Positions 27,600 to 37,737 of a stretch of 64,000 nucleotides of DNA are shown piece after piece; within the stretch, counting starts at the first letter, position 1; every line of letters starts with the position of its first letter. The stretch is from positions 372,001 to 436,000 of the forward strand of contig NZ_JADKRS010000001.1 in assembly GCF_015351075.1 (NCBI RefSeq). The letters are read 5' to 3'. Under the pieces are notes generated by a model. It saw nothing but the letters and a program-made list of their open reading frames with translations, had not been told where the DNA came from and did no database searches. Source of the DNA: Clavibacter sp. VKM Ac-2873. GTDB taxonomy: Bacteria > Actinomycetota > Actinomycetes > Actinomycetales > Microbacteriaceae. A program made the position numbers and the translations under genes.

Positions 27600-28019
27600 C
27601 TAGAACCAGAGCGCGAGCTCGCGCGCGGACGACTCGGGCGAGTCGCTGCCGTGCACGAGGTTCTGGGCGACGGCGAGTCCCCAGTCGCGGCCGAGGTCGC
27701 CGCGGATCGTGCCGGGGGCCGCGCCCGTCGGGTCGGTCGTGCCGGCGAGCGAGCGGAAGCCCTCGATGACGCGGTTCCCGGCGACGCGCACGGCGACGAC
27801 CGGGCCCGACTCCATGAACTCGACGAGCGGCTCGTAGAACGGCTTGCCCTGGTGCTCCTCGTAGTGCTGCTCGAGCAGGGCGCGCTCGGCCCGGACCATG
27901 CGCAGGTCGACGATCTGGTAGCCCTTGGCCTCGATGCGGCGGAGGATCTCGCCGGTGAGGCCGCGGGCCACGCCGTCGGGCTTGACGAGGACGAGGGTCT
28001 CCTGGACGGGAGCGGACAT
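27600..28019 (-). CDS. ndk: nucleoside diphosphate kinase
   Basis: 139 residues, normal length. It balances NTP and dNTP pools by phosphate transfer via a phosphohistidine. TLVLVKPDGVARG (8-20) and the active-site His123 in NLVHGSDSPESS (120-131) are intact, and IRGDLG is present. Eight nucleotides separate it from the DUF4233 gene upstream, in the same run as folC and ileS, which is the common actinobacterial order ileS-folC-DUF4233-ndk. Confidence 0.96.
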   Translation of the reverse strand: MSAPVQETLVLVKPDGVARGLTGEILRRIEAKGYQIVDLRMVRAERALLEQHYEEHQGKPFYEPLVEFMESGPVVAVRVAGNRVIEGFRSLAGTTDPTGAAPGTIRGDLGRDWGLAVAQNLVHGSDSPESSARELALWF

Positions 28020-28027
28020 GGTGCCTC

Positions 28028-28525
28028 CTACGGGGTGGGAGCCGGCGGCTCGGTGGTCGGTCGGTGGTCGGTGGGGCGGTCGTCGCCCGGGGCGGGGCTG
28101 CCGCCCGCAGCGGCCTGCTCGTCGAGCATGGCCTGCTCCCATGCCCCGCGGGCGGCCGCCTTCTCGCGGTCGATGCGCGCGCCCTGGACCATGGCGTAGA
28201 TCCACAGGAGCAGGAAGAAGCCGCCGACGGCGAACATGGCGGGGAGCACGAAGCCGGTGAGGACGACGAGCACCTGCACGACCCAGCCGGCGCGGAGGCC
28301 GAGCGGCGTGCGCAGGGTGCCGACGACGGCGAGCATGGCGATCACGAGGAGCGCGCCGCCGCCCAGGGCGGGAAGCGCGGGGAGCGCCTGGAGGCCGAAG
28401 GCGACGAGGCTGGCCAGGAACACGACGACGACCTGGAAGCCCATGACGATGGATCCGAGGATCTCGACCGTCGTGCGGGGCGGCCGCGGTCGCCGGGTGC
28501 GGGCCGGTCGGCCGTCGGCGCTCAC
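28028..28525 (-). CDS. DUF4233 membrane protein
   Basis: 165 residues from GTG, overlapping the folC stop (GTGA). Four hydrophobic helices between about residues 21 and 118 (SIVMGFQVVVVFLASLVAFG, LPALGGGALLVIAMLAVVG, AGWVVQVLVVLTGFVLP, VGGFFLLLWIYAMVQG), then a hydrophilic tail rich in Pro, Ala and Asp. DUF4233 proteins sit between folC and ndk in many actinobacteria; the function is unknown. Confidence 0.87.
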   Translation of the reverse strand: MSADGRPARTRRPRPPRTTVEILGSIVMGFQVVVVFLASLVAFGLQALPALPALGGGALLVIAMLAVVGTLRTPLGLRAGWVVQVLVVLTGFVLPAMFAVGGFFLLLWIYAMVQGARIDREKAAARGAWEQAMLDEQAAAGGSPAPGDDRPTDHRPTTEPPAPTP

Positions 28526-30096
28526 GCGGTCTTCCAACCCTCGTCGGCGGCGTGCGCGATGGCCTCGCCGACGAGGAGGATCGAGCCGGTGACGAGCGCC
28601 GCGCCCTTCTCGGTCTCGCCCGCCGAGTCGCGCGCGTCCTCGAGGGCCGTGCGCAGGTCGGGCTCGACCGTGACGCGGTCCCGCCCGACGACGCCGACGA
28701 CGATGCGCGCGAGCTCGTCGGGATCCACCGAGCGCTCGGACGTGGACCGGGTGACGATGAAGTGGTCGACGACGGGGGCGAGCTCGCGCACGATCCCCTC
28801 CGCGTCCTTGTCCGCGAGGACCCCGATGACGGCGGTGACCCGGTCGAACGTGAAGTAGACGGGCAGCGCCGCCGCGAGCGACGCGGCGCCGGCGGGGTTG
28901 TGGGCGGCGTCGACCAGCACGGTCGGCTCCGTGCCGACGACCTGCAGGCGCCCGGGGCTCGTCGCGGTGGCGAGGCCCTCCGCGAGCACGTCGTCGTGGA
29001 TGGCGTGGTCGCCACCGCCGAGGAACGACTCGACCGCGGCGATCGCGACCGCGGCGTTCTGCGCCTGGTGCGCGCCGAAGAGCGGGAGGAACACGTCGCG
29101 GTACGTGCCCGCGAGGCCCTGCACGCTGATGACCTGGCCGCCGACCGCGAGGGTCGTGTCGAGGAGGCGGAACCGCTCGCCCTCGATCGACCACGTGGAC
29201 TCCGTGAGCTCGGCGGCGCGCGTGAGCTCGGCCACGACCTCGGGCGCCTGGGCGCTCGACACGACGTCCGACGCGGGCTTCACGATGCCGGACTTCGTGC
29301 GCGCGATCTCCGCGACGGTGGATCCGAGCCGCTGCGTGTGGTCGAGCGAGACGGGCGTGAAGACGGCGACCTGCCCGTCGCCGACGTTGGTGCTGTCCCA
29401 CTCGCCGCCCATGCCGACCTCGATCACGGCCACGTCGACGGGCGCGTCGGCGAACGACGCGAACGCGAGGACCGTGAGCGCCTCGAAGAAGGTGACGGGC
29501 TCCTCGCCCGCGGCGACGAGCTCCCGGTCGACCAGGTCGATGAACGGCTCGACGTCGGCCCAGTTGCGGCTGAGCGCCTCGTCGGTGATCGGCTGGCCGT
29601 CGACGACGATGCGCTCGTTGAAGCGCACGAGGTGCGGGCTCGTGAAGAGGCCCGTGCGGAGGCCGGCGGCGCGCAGGATGCTCTCCGTGATCCGGCTCGT
29701 CGACGTCTTCCCGTTGGTGCCGGTGACGTGCACGATCGGGTACGCGCGCTGCGGGTCGCCGAGGAGCTCGACGACGCGGCGGGTCGCGGACAGGCGCGGC
29801 TGCGGCGCCTGCTCCCCCATCCGCGCGAGGAGCGCCTGGTAGACGGCGTCGCCCTCGCGCTCGAAGTAGTTCTCGTCGTCGACCTCGCGGCCGGCGACGA
29901 TCGACTGCTCGGCCTCGCGGCGGAGCTCTGCCGCGTCGTCGGCGAAGAGCTGGTCGTCGCTCAGGCCGTCGACGTCGGGGTCGAGGGCGCGCGCGGCGGC
30001 GTCGACGCCCTCGTCCGTCTCCGGCTCGAAGTCGTCGTCGCGGCGGATGTCGTCCGCGTCGTCGTCGAAGGGGCGTCCGCCCCGCTGGTCGCTCAT
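28522..30096 (-). CDS. folC: bifunctional folylpolyglutamate/dihydrofolate synthase
   Basis: 524 residues. It adds glutamate to dihydropteroate and folates. The Mur-ligase fold carries the P-loop [12 protein letters not shown] (124-135), the SPHL folate loop, and the downstream DGAHNP-type segment [11 protein letters not shown]. The first 80 residues are an acidic extension (many Asp and Glu, e.g. [12 protein letters not shown]) not found in typical FolC proteins of about 430-450. The ATG overlaps the ileS stop (ATGA) and the stop overlaps the next GTG, so three genes are coupled. Confidence 0.93.
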   Translation of the reverse strand: MSDQRGGRPFDDDADDIRRDDDFEPETDEGVDAAARALDPDVDGLSDDQLFADDAAELRREAEQSIVAGREVDDENYFEREGDAVYQALLARMGEQAPQPRLSATRRVVELLGDPQRAYPIVHVTGTNGKTSTSRITESILRAAGLRTGLFTSPHLVRFNERIVVDGQPITDEALSRNWADVEPFIDLVDRELVAAGEEPVTFFEALTVLAFASFADAPVDVAVIEVGMGGEWDSTNVGDGQVAVFTPVSLDHTQRLGSTVAEIARTKSGIVKPASDVVSSAQAPEVVAELTRAAELTESTWSIEGERFRLLDTTLAVGGQVISVQGLAGTYRDVFLPLFGAHQAQNAAVAIAAVESFLGGGDHAIHDDVLAEGLATATSPGRLQVVGTEPTVLVDAAHNPAGAASLAAALPVYFTFDRVTAVIGVLADKDAEGIVRELAPVVDHFIVTRSTSERSVDPDELARIVVGVVGRDRVTVEPDLRTALEDARDSAGETEKGAALVTGSILLVGEAIAHAADEGWKTA

Positions 30097-33000
30097 GCTC
30101 GCTCCACCTCGATGTACAGGGGCGATCCGCCGCCGACGGTGATGCCGGCATCCGGATCCGCCGGTGCGTCCGCGTCGATCCGCAGCGCCACCGCCAGGGT
30201 CTCACGGGCGATGAGGTCGCGGAACCGCTCGGCCTGCTCGGCACCCGGGGCGTCCAGCCGGATCACGAGGGAGATGCGGTCGCTCACGTCGAGCCCCGCG
30301 CCCTTCCGCGCGTCCTGCACGTTGCGGACGACGTCGCGCGCGAGGCCCTCGGCCTCGAGCTCCGGGGTGAGCGCGGTGTCGAGCAGCAGGAACCCGCCGC
30401 CCGGCAGGAGCGCGAGCGCCTGGTCGGCGCGGTCGCCCGCCACCTCCAGCACGAGCTCGTACTCGCCGGCCACGAGCGGCACGCCGCCCGCGACGACCTC
30501 GCCGTCCGCCTCGGTCCAGTCGCCGGAGCGGGCCGCCTGGATCACCTGCTGCACGCCCTTGCCGAGGCGGGGCCCGGCGACGCGCGCGTTCACGGTGAGG
30601 CGACGGGTGATCCCGGCGTCGGCCGCGCTCGTGGCGGTCAGCTCCTCGACGGCGACGTCCTTGACGTTGAGCTCGTCGCGCAGGATGTCCTCGAACCGGG
30701 CGAGGCCGTCCGCGTCGTCGCTCACGACGGTGAGGCGCGCGAGCGGCTGGCGCACGCGGAGGCCCGACTGCTTGCGGAGCGAGAGCGCGGTGGACGCGAC
30801 CTGGCGCACCCGGTCCATGACCTCGACCAGCCGGTCGTCGGCGGGCAGGTCCTCGGGCTCGGGCCAGTCCTCCAGGTGGACGCTGCGTCCGCCCGTGAGG
30901 TCCTTCCAGATGCGCTCGGAGACCAGCGGGAGGAGCGGCGCCGCGACGCGCGTCACCGTCTCGAGGACCGTGTGCAGGGTGTCGAACGCGCGCGTGTCGC
31001 CCGCCTCCGTGCCCGCCCAGAACCGGTCCCGGCTGCGGCGCACGTACCAGTTGGTGAGCACGTCGGCGAAGTCGCGGAGGGAGGCCGCGGCGAGCGTCGA
31101 GTCGAGCGCGGTCATGTGCTCCGTGACCTCGGTCACGAGGCGGCGCGTCCGGGCCAGGATGTAGCGGTCCAGCACGTCGTCGCTCGTCGTGTCGCGGTGC
31201 GCCTCGTAGCCGCCGGGCTGGGCGGAGTTGGCGTAGAGCGAGAAGAAGTACCAGGTGCTCCAGAGCGGGAGCAGCACCTGGCGGACGCCCTCGCGTATCC
31301 CTTCCTCGGTCACCACGAGGTTGCCGCCGCGGAGCACGGGGCTCGCGAGGAGGAACCAGCGCATGGCGTCGGATCCGTCGCGGTCGAACACCTCGTTCAC
31401 GTCCGGGTAGTTCCGGAGCGACTTCGACATCTTCTGGCCGTCGTTGCCGAGCACGATGCCGTGGCTGACCACGCTCGAGAACGCGGGCCGGTCGAACAGC
31501 GCGGTCGACAGTGCGTGCAGGGTGTAGAACCAGCCGCGGGTCTGGCCGATGTACTCGACGATGAAGTCCGCCGGGCTGTGCGCGTCGAACCACTCGCGGT
31601 TCTCGAACGGGTAGTGCACCTGCGCGAAGGGCATGGATCCGGAGTCGAACCAGACGTCGAGCACGTCCTCGATGCGGCGCATGGTGCTCTTCCCCGTCGG
31701 GTCGTCGGGGTTCGGGCGCGTGAGCCGGTCGATGAACGGGCGGTGCAGGTCCGTCGGCCGCACGCCGAAGTCGGCCTCGAGCTCGTCGAGGCTGCCGTAC
31801 ACGTCGATGCGCGGGTAGGCGGGGTCGTCGCTCTTCCACACGGGGATGGGGCTGCCCCAGAACCGGTTGCGGCTGATCGACCAGTCGCGGGCGTTGCCGA
31901 TCCACTTGCCGAACTGCCCGTCCTTGACGTTCTCGGGCGTCCACGCGATGTCCTGGTTGAGCCGCACCATGTCGTCGCGGAAGTCCGTGACGCGCACGAA
32001 CCAGCTGGAGACCGCCTTGTAGATGAGCGGGTTCTTGCAGCGCCAGCAGTGCGGGTACGAGTGCTCGTAGCTGGCCTGGCGGATGAGGCGGCCCTGCGCC
32101 TTGAGCATGCGCGTGAGCGTCTTCCCGGCATCCGACCACAGCTCCCCCGCGACCTCGGGCACGGTGTCGACGAACCGACCGCCCTCGTCGAGGGAGAGGA
32201 TCACGGGGATGCCGGCGGCCGCGCAGACCTGCTGGTCCTCCTCGCCGTAGGCCGGGGCCTGGTGCACGATGCCGGTGCCGTCGGTGGTGGTCACGTAGTC
32301 GGCGACGAGCACCTGCCACGCGTTCTGGGTGCCGAAGGCCTCCGTGTCGGCGTAGAAGTCCCAGAGGCGGTCGTAGGCGACGCCCTCGAGCTCGCGGCCG
32401 ACGACGGTGCGGGAGACGGCGGCGCGCGCCTCGTCGGCGGACGCGTAGCCGAGGTCCTTGGCGTAGTTCCCCACGAGGTCCTGGGCGATGAGGTACTCGG
32501 ATCCGAGCACCTCGGCGGCGAGCCGCACGGACGACGCCCGGGGCAGGGAGTCCGGCGCCTCGGCGTCGGGCGTGCCGGCGGGACCGGCGGGGACCACGGC
32601 GTAGACGATGTCGGGCCCGACCGCGAGCGCCATGTTGGTGGGCAGCGTCCACGGCGTCGTCGTCCAGGCGAGCGCGCGCACGGCGGTGAGGCCGAGCGAC
32701 TCGGCCTTCGCGCCGACGAGCGGGAACGTGACCGTGACGGACTGGTCCTGGCGCATGCGGTAGACGTCGTCGTCCATCCGCAGCTCGTGGTTGCTCAGCG
32801 GGGTCTGGTCGTGCCAGCAGTAGGGGAGCACGCGGAAGCCCTCGTACGCGAGGCCCTTCTCGTGCAGCTGCTTGAAGGCCCAGATGACGGATTCCATGAA
32901 GTCGAGGTCGAGCGTCTTGTAGTCGTCCTCGAAGTCGACCCAGCGGGCCGAGCGGGTGACGTAGTCCTCCCACTCCCCCGTGTACTCGAGCACCGAGCGG

Positions 33001-33398
33001 CGCGCGACGGCGTTGAACGCCTCGACGCCCATCTCCTCGATCTCGCTCTTCTCGGTGATCCCGAGCTGGCGCATCGCCTCGAGCTCCGCGGGCAGGCCGT
33101 GCGTGTCCCAGCCGAAGCGGCGGTGGACCTGCTTGCCGCGCATGGTCTGGAAGCGCGGGAAGGCGTCCTTCGCGTACCCGGTGAGGAGGTGCCCGTAGTG
33201 CGGGAGGCCGTTGGCGAAGGGCGGGCCGTCGTAGAAGACCCACTCGTCGCATCCCTCGCGCTGCTCGACGGAGGCGCGGAAGGTGTCGTCGCGCTTCCAG
33301 AACGCGAGGATGCCCTTCTCGACGTCCGGGAACCGCGGGCTCGCGGCGACCTGGTCGGGGGCGCTCGGGTCGTCGGGGACGGGACGGGGGTAGGTCAT
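30093..33398 (-). CDS. ileS: isoleucyl-tRNA synthetase, type 2
   Basis: 1101 residues. It charges tRNA-Ile and edits valine. The signature HYGH (67-70) stands for HIGH, KMSKS is at 656-660, and the catalytic-site segment [17 protein letters not shown] shows the eukaryote-like IleRS type 2 that is usual in actinobacteria and linked elsewhere to low mupirocin sensitivity. The CP1 editing domain lies between the two halves. The leader contains a T-box, and AGGAG lies 6 nt before the ATG. Confidence 0.95.
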   Translation of the reverse strand: MTYPRPVPDDPSAPDQVAASPRFPDVEKGILAFWKRDDTFRASVEQREGCDEWVFYDGPPFANGLPHYGHLLTGYAKDAFPRFQTMRGKQVHRRFGWDTHGLPAELEAMRQLGITEKSEIEEMGVEAFNAVARRSVLEYTGEWEDYVTRSARWVDFEDDYKTLDLDFMESVIWAFKQLHEKGLAYEGFRVLPYCWHDQTPLSNHELRMDDDVYRMRQDQSVTVTFPLVGAKAESLGLTAVRALAWTTTPWTLPTNMALAVGPDIVYAVVPAGPAGTPDAEAPDSLPRASSVRLAAEVLGSEYLIAQDLVGNYAKDLGYASADEARAAVSRTVVGRELEGVAYDRLWDFYADTEAFGTQNAWQVLVADYVTTTDGTGIVHQAPAYGEEDQQVCAAAGIPVILSLDEGGRFVDTVPEVAGELWSDAGKTLTRMLKAQGRLIRQASYEHSYPHCWRCKNPLIYKAVSSWFVRVTDFRDDMVRLNQDIAWTPENVKDGQFGKWIGNARDWSISRNRFWGSPIPVWKSDDPAYPRIDVYGSLDELEADFGVRPTDLHRPFIDRLTRPNPDDPTGKSTMRRIEDVLDVWFDSGSMPFAQVHYPFENREWFDAHSPADFIVEYIGQTRGWFYTLHALSTALFDRPAFSSVVSHGIVLGNDGQKMSKSLRNYPDVNEVFDRDGSDAMRWFLLASPVLRGGNLVVTEEGIREGVRQVLLPLWSTWYFFSLYANSAQPGGYEAHRDTTSDDVLDRYILARTRRLVTEVTEHMTALDSTLAAASLRDFADVLTNWYVRRSRDRFWAGTEAGDTRAFDTLHTVLETVTRVAAPLLPLVSERIWKDLTGGRSVHLEDWPEPEDLPADDRLVEVMDRVRQVASTALSLRKQSGLRVRQPLARLTVVSDDADGLARFEDILRDELNVKDVAVEELTATSAADAGITRRLTVNARVAGPRLGKGVQQVIQAARSGDWTEADGEVVAGGVPLVAGEYELVLEVAGDRADQALALLPGGGFLLLDTALTPELEAEGLARDVVRNVQDARKGAGLDVSDRISLVIRLDAPGAEQAERFRDLIARETLAVALRIDADAPADPDAGITVGGGSPLYIEVERA

Positions 33399-33409
33399 GG
33401 TGGCTCCTG

Positions 33410-33605
33410 CGGCGATGGGGATCTCCGCGAGGACGCCCGGATCCCTCATGCTGATCCCCGAGCGCGGTACCACCCCGCTTGCCGCGGCACGCGCGACCAC
33501 TCTGGTGAAGGCGATGACGGGCCCGACCCGTTCGGTTCTACTCGCCGCGCGTTCCGCGGCTTTCTTCCGAAGGCTCCCCGGTGATGGCCGGATCGGCGCC
33601 TGTGC
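33410..33605 (-). promoter_or_regulatory. T-box riboswitch of ileS
   Basis: The minus strand carries the T-box sequence GGGGTGGTACCGCGC (33476-33462), whose TGGT would pair with the 3' end of uncharged tRNA-Ile (ACCA). About 105 nt upstream a short stem-loop region has ATC (33585-33583), a candidate isoleucine specifier, followed by ACCGGGGAGCCTTCGGAAGA. That layout matches the ultrashort stem I class known from actinobacterial ileS genes. GGGGATC (33459-33453) can pair with GATCCCC (33423-33417) close to the AGGAG site (33408-33404), so control is likely at translation start. A possible -10 TAGGAT is at 33616-33611. Confidence 0.85.
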
Positions 33606-33657
33606 CGTCGATCCTAGCGCTCCGTCGGGGCGGGATCGGGCCCGATGAACCGCCGGT

Positions 33658-34416
33658 CTATCCGCCGAGCTGGGCGCGGTACGCGTCGGCGCGGTAGGGC
33701 AGGTCGAGCACGTCGCGGCCTGCCGTGTCCGGGTGGCCGGCGAGGAGGGTGCGGATGTCGTCGAGGACGCGGGCGCGCTCGTCGGCCGGCAGCGTGCTGA
33801 TCCGGCTGATGGATCCGCCGAGGCCCACCACCTCCTCGGGGGTCGTGCGGTGCACGTGGGCGAACGACGCGTGCTCGACCGGGCCGAAGCCGGGGAACGG
33901 GCCGGGCTCGGGCGCGCGTCCGCCGTGGCGCCGGCCCGCCTCGAGGATGGCATCGAGCTCGCGCACCCAGTCGACCTCGCCGTCCATCATGTTCCAGACG
34001 ATGCCGAGGCGTCCGCCCGGTCGGAGGACGCGGGCGGCCTCGCGCGCCGCGGACCCCGCGTCCATCCAGTGCCAGGCCTGCGCGGCGAGGACGGCGTCCT
34101 CCTCGCCGTCGCCCAGCGGGATCGCCTCGCCTCTGCCCGCGCGGACGTCGATGTCCGGCGACGCCGCCTGGAGGACCTGCCGCATCGCCGCGTCGGGCTC
34201 GACGGCGGTGACGACGAGGCCGCGCGCGGCGAGCAGGCGGGTGAGCTTGCCGGTACCCGCGCCGAGGTCGACGACGCGGCGGGCGCCGGCCGGCAGCATC
34301 CACTCGAGGGCGGCGTCGGGGTAGCCGGGGCGCACCCGGTCGTACTGGTCGGCGACCGCGCCGAACGAGGAGGCGAGGGCGGCGCGGTCGATCGGGACGG
34401 GGACGTCGGAGGTCAT
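33658..34416 (-). CDS. class I SAM-dependent methyltransferase
   Basis: 252 residues. The SAM-binding motif [15 protein letters not shown] (48-62), the acidic VEPD motif II, and the [13 protein letters not shown] strand identify a small-molecule methyltransferase of the UbiE/MenG-like type. No membrane segments. The target is not evident. It is cut off from ileS by the T-box leader, whose promoter lies just behind its stop codon. Its own upstream gap to the expansin is 76 nt. Confidence 0.85.
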   Translation of the reverse strand: MTSDVPVPIDRAALASSFGAVADQYDRVRPGYPDAALEWMLPAGARRVVDLGAGTGKLTRLLAARGLVVTAVEPDAAMRQVLQAASPDIDVRAGRGEAIPLGDGEEDAVLAAQAWHWMDAGSAAREAARVLRPGGRLGIVWNMMDGEVDWVRELDAILEAGRRHGGRAPEPGPFPGFGPVEHASFAHVHRTTPEEVVGLGGSISRISTLPADERARVLDDIRTLLAGHPDTAGRDVLDLPYRADAYRAQLGG

Positions 34417-34492
34417 GAGGCCATCCTCGCGCCGGGGATCGCGTCCGCGCAGCGCCTCACCGCACGGCCTCCCGCTCGCCCCTCCCGTCCGC

Positions 34493-35254
34493 TCAGCGGA
34501 GACGCGCGGAGGTGCGCTGCAGCCGCATCGGATCGAGCGCGATGCCCGGGACCGTGGCCGTGCGCCCGGTGACGTCGGTGACCCGCACCGCGTACGGGCC
34601 CGCGCCGAGCCCCGACGCGGCGAGCCAGTAGCCGTAGGCGGTCCGCGACAGCGGGTTCCAGCGCGCGCCCACGCGCACCTCGACCGAGCGGAGCTCCGTG
34701 CCGGCGTCGACGACCTGGATCGCCGCCCAATACGCGGACGAGCCGTCCTTCAATCGCAGCGCGAGCGGCGGGACCGCGGGCGCCGGGACGGGCGCCCAGG
34801 AGATCGGGATGATGCCGGCGTCGACGTCGCCGATGGCGCGGAACGCCTCCTCGCTGAGGTCGAGGTGGGTCGCGTCGCACTCGTGGCAGAGGTCGGCGAC
34901 CTCGACCCGCACGGTCCGGCGGGGGCCGGTGACGTCGAGGTAGGTGCCGCACCCGGCGCTGCCCGCGTAGGCGGCCGGGCCGACGGCCACGTAGAGGCGG
35001 CCCGCGGGGATCGCCGGGAGCGAGCAGTTGCCGTTGGTCGTCCTGCCGTCGGGGCCGAGCGAGTAGTGCGTGGCACGGCCGGATCCCGCGGCGACCGCGG
35101 ACGCCGACCCGGCCGGCGCGACGGCCACGAGCCCGGCGACCGCCACCAGGAGCGCGAGCAGCGCGGGGACGATCCGGTGGCGACGGGCGCGCCCGGGGAC
35201 CGACGGGCCGACGATCCACGGCGTGCGGCGGGGGGATGCGGGCATGCGGGGCAT
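34493..35254 (-). CDS. secreted bacterial expansin (EXLX type)
   Basis: 253 residues. A long basic N-terminal region and hydrophobic core (28-48) form a signal peptide cut near APAGSASA. The first domain is the six-stranded double-psi barrel of expansins: ATHYSLG (61-67), GCGTYLDVTG (101-110), LCHECDATHLDLS (122-134, with Asp132 at the position of the conserved aspartate) and IPISW (149-153). The second is the carbohydrate-binding (CBM63) domain with exposed aromatics Trp176, Tyr209/Trp210 and Tyr221. Expansins loosen plant cell walls without hydrolysis. It has no fused glycoside hydrolase. It lies 126 nt from a TetR gene on the same strand. Confidence 0.88.
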   Translation of the reverse strand: MPRMPASPRRTPWIVGPSVPGRARRHRIVPALLALLVAVAGLVAVAPAGSASAVAAGSGRATHYSLGPDGRTTNGNCSLPAIPAGRLYVAVGPAAYAGSAGCGTYLDVTGPRRTVRVEVADLCHECDATHLDLSEEAFRAIGDVDAGIIPISWAPVPAPAVPPLALRLKDGSSAYWAAIQVVDAGTELRSVEVRVGARWNPLSRTAYGYWLAASGLGAGPYAVRVTDVTGRTATVPGIALDPMRLQRTSARLR

Positions 35255-35380
35255 GGCGTCTCTTCTCGTCGAGGGAGCGGACGCGGGCGCGCCGCGCGGC
35301 CAGGCTACGTCCCGATTCCGGGGACGCGGGCGATCCGCGCGCAGCGGGCGCCGAGGACGCGGGCGAAGGCGCCGGGCCGA

Positions 35381-35986
35381 TCAGGCCAGCGTGCCCGAGA
35401 GCGCCGGGCGGAGCGGATCCAGCGCCCGGCGGACGGCGTCCTCGAGCGGGCCGCGGCCCACGCCGTCGCCCGCCCACGCGATGATCGCGGCGGCCGTCGC
35501 GGCCGCGATCACGGCGGCGGCGACCCGCACGGGCCCGGCGGACGCCCGGCAGCCGGACGCCCGGGCGAGGGCCTGCGCGACGGGATCCACGAGCGGCGCC
35601 GCGCGGGCCACGCCCTCCCCCTGCACGTCGGCGCCGAGGCCCATCACCTCGTGCTGCGTGAGGGCGAGCGGCAGCCACCCCTCGCCGCGGGAGCAGGCGG
35701 CCCCGATCAGCGCGTCGATCACGCCGTCGACGGGCGGGCCGGCGCGATCCACGGATGCGAGCGCCTCGCCGAGGGAGCGGAGCGTGTCGTCGAGGCCCGC
35801 CCAGAGCAGGTCGGCCTTGGAGGCGAAGTAGTTGAAGAACGTGGCGCGACTCACCCCGGCGCGCTGGGCGATCTGCTCCACGGTCGTGGCGGCGTAGGTG
35901 TTCTCCAGGAAGAGCTCGGCGGCGGCCTCCTCCAGGGTGGCGCGCGACGAGCGTCGCGGGCGGCCGGCGGGGCGGGCGGGTGTCAT
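35381..35986 (-). CDS. TetR/AcrR family regulator
   Basis: 201 residues. The N-terminal helix-turn-helix is clear: TLEEAAAELFLENTYAATTVEQIAQRAGVSRATFFNYFASKADLL (about residues 16-60). The C-terminal ligand-binding half is Ala-rich and not assignable. It is divergent from the ABC importer across 104 nt, the standard layout for a local repressor. A GTA-N13-TAC element (GTATTG..GGTAC) lies near 36023-36041 between them; it could be an operator, but the symmetry is weak. The expansin downstream on the same strand could be co-regulated. Confidence 0.88.
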   Translation of the reverse strand: MTPARPAGRPRRSSRATLEEAAAELFLENTYAATTVEQIAQRAGVSRATFFNYFASKADLLWAGLDDTLRSLGEALASVDRAGPPVDGVIDALIGAACSRGEGWLPLALTQHEVMGLGADVQGEGVARAAPLVDPVAQALARASGCRASAGPVRVAAAVIAAATAAAIIAWAGDGVGRGPLEDAVRRALDPLRPALSGTLA

Positions 35987-36090
35987 GCGCCCATCCTGGT
36001 GCACCGGCATGTCGGCGTCGGCGTATTGTTGGACGCGGTACAGAAACACCCGCACCAGCGCCGCACGCGGCGCGCCCATCGGAAGCACCC

Positions 36091-37737
36091 ATGATCACCA
36101 CCTCGCGCACCCGCGCCCTCGCGGGCCTCGGCGTCCTCGTCGCCACCGCCCTCGTCCTCACCGGATGCTCGTCCGCAGCTCCCGAGGCATCGACCGTGCC
36201 CGTCCAGGGCGGCACGCTCGTCTACGCGTCGGGCGACGCCGAGCCCGACTGCCTCGACCCCCACGTCGGCGGCAACTACCCGCAGGCGCTCGTGTCGTCC
36301 CAGTTCCTCGAGCCGCTCGTGTCGCTCGACGGGAAGGGCGGGATCACGCCCTGGCTCGCCGACGGCTGGACCTGGAGCGCCGACGGGCTCGGCCTCGAGC
36401 TAACGCTCCGCCAGGGCGTCACCTTCACCGACGGCACGCCGTTCGACGCGGACGCCGTGGTCGCGAACATCCGGCACGTGCAGGATCCCGCGACCCTCTC
36501 CTCCACCGGCTACCTCGCGCTGCAGGCGGTCACGGACGCGACGGCGGTCGACGCCGACACCGTGCGGCTCACCCTCTCCACGCCCGACAGCGCGCTGCTC
36601 GAGTCGCTCTCGCAGCCGTGGCTGGCCATGGAGTCGCCCGCGGGGATCGCCCGCGGCACCGACGCGAACTGCGCGGCGCCCATCGGCACCGGCCCCTTCC
36701 GCGTCGAGCGCTGGGACCGCCAGCAGTCGATCTCGCTCGTGCGCAACGACGCCTACGCCTCGCCGCCCACCGACGCCGCGCACACGGGGCCGGCGTACCT
36801 GGACCGCATCGACTGGCGCTTCCTGCCCGACGCGGCCTCCCGCTTCGCGGCGCTCCAGAGCGGCGAGGTCGACGTGATCGACAACGCGCAGCCCGACGCG
36901 ATCACGTCCGCGACCGCGAGCGGCGCGCTCGGCGAGCTCGACGCTCCGCGCCCCGGCGCCGCCAACCGCATCGAGCTGAACTCGGGCCGGGCGCCCTTCG
37001 ACGACGAGCGCGTGCGGGAGGCGTTCGTCCGCTCCGCCGACGTGGACGCGGGGATCACCGCCCTCTTCCAGGGCACCGCCGAGCGGTCGTACTCGCCGCT
37101 CGCCAGCACGGAGCCGGCCGCCGTGTCCGCCCCCGACCTCTTCGGCGTCGATGCCGACCGCGCGGCCGCCCTCCTCGACCAGGCCGGCTGGTCCGCCAAG
37201 GACGCCGACGGGATCCGCACCAAGGACGGGAAGCGCCTCACGCTCCGCTTCCCCGTGAGCACCAACCAGTCGATCCCGGCCGAGCAGTCGCTCTTCGAGC
37301 AGATCCAGGCCACCACCAAGCAGGTCGGCTTCGACGTGCAGCTCGAGCCCATGGACCTCGGCTCGTGGTACCAGGCGCTCGGCGACGACGCCTACGAGCT
37401 CGTCAGCGCGCCGTACACGAAGGCCGGACCCGACGTGCTGCGGATCCTCTACGACACCTCCGGCATCACCCCGGCACCGAGCGGCTACTTCGCGAACCAC
37501 GCCAAGGTGTCGGTGCCCGAGATCGACCAGGCGCTCGCCGAGGCGCGCGCGACGACCGACCTCGACCGCCGCACCGCGCTCTACGCCGACGTGCAGCAGC
37601 GCGTGATGGACGGGTACTGGATCCTGCCGCTCTACGACCAGCAGAACCACTTCCTGCACGGCACCGCCGTCCAGGGCCTGCGCGCCCTGCCGTCGGTGGC
37701 GACGCCGACGCTGTACGACACCTGGCTCTCCCGGTGA
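36091..37737 (+). CDS. ABC importer, extracellular substrate-binding lipoprotein (family 5)
   Basis: 548 residues. A signal peptide ends in the lipobox LTGC with Cys26 as lipidation site. The family 5 (peptide/nickel/oligopeptide) signature is seen: DCLDPH, LADGWTWSADG, TFTDGTPFDADAVVANI and the RFAALQSGEVDVI segment. It captures a peptide or related ligand outside the membrane for the two permeases. A neighbouring TetR gene faces away. Its stop overlaps the first permease GTG. Confidence 0.92.
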   Translation: MITTSRTRALAGLGVLVATALVLTGCSSAAPEASTVPVQGGTLVYASGDAEPDCLDPHVGGNYPQALVSSQFLEPLVSLDGKGGITPWLADGWTWSADGLGLELTLRQGVTFTDGTPFDADAVVANIRHVQDPATLSSTGYLALQAVTDATAVDADTVRLTLSTPDSALLESLSQPWLAMESPAGIARGTDANCAAPIGTGPFRVERWDRQQSISLVRNDAYASPPTDAAHTGPAYLDRIDWRFLPDAASRFAALQSGEVDVIDNAQPDAITSATASGALGELDAPRPGAANRIELNSGRAPFDDERVREAFVRSADVDAGITALFQGTAERSYSPLASTEPAAVSAPDLFGVDADRAAALLDQAGWSAKDADGIRTKDGKRLTLRFPVSTNQSIPAEQSLFEQIQATTKQVGFDVQLEPMDLGSWYQALGDDAYELVSAPYTKAGPDVLRILYDTSGITPAPSGYFANHAKVSVPEIDQALAEARATTDLDRRTALYADVQQRVMDGYWILPLYDQQNHFLHGTAVQGLRALPSVATPTLYDTWLSR

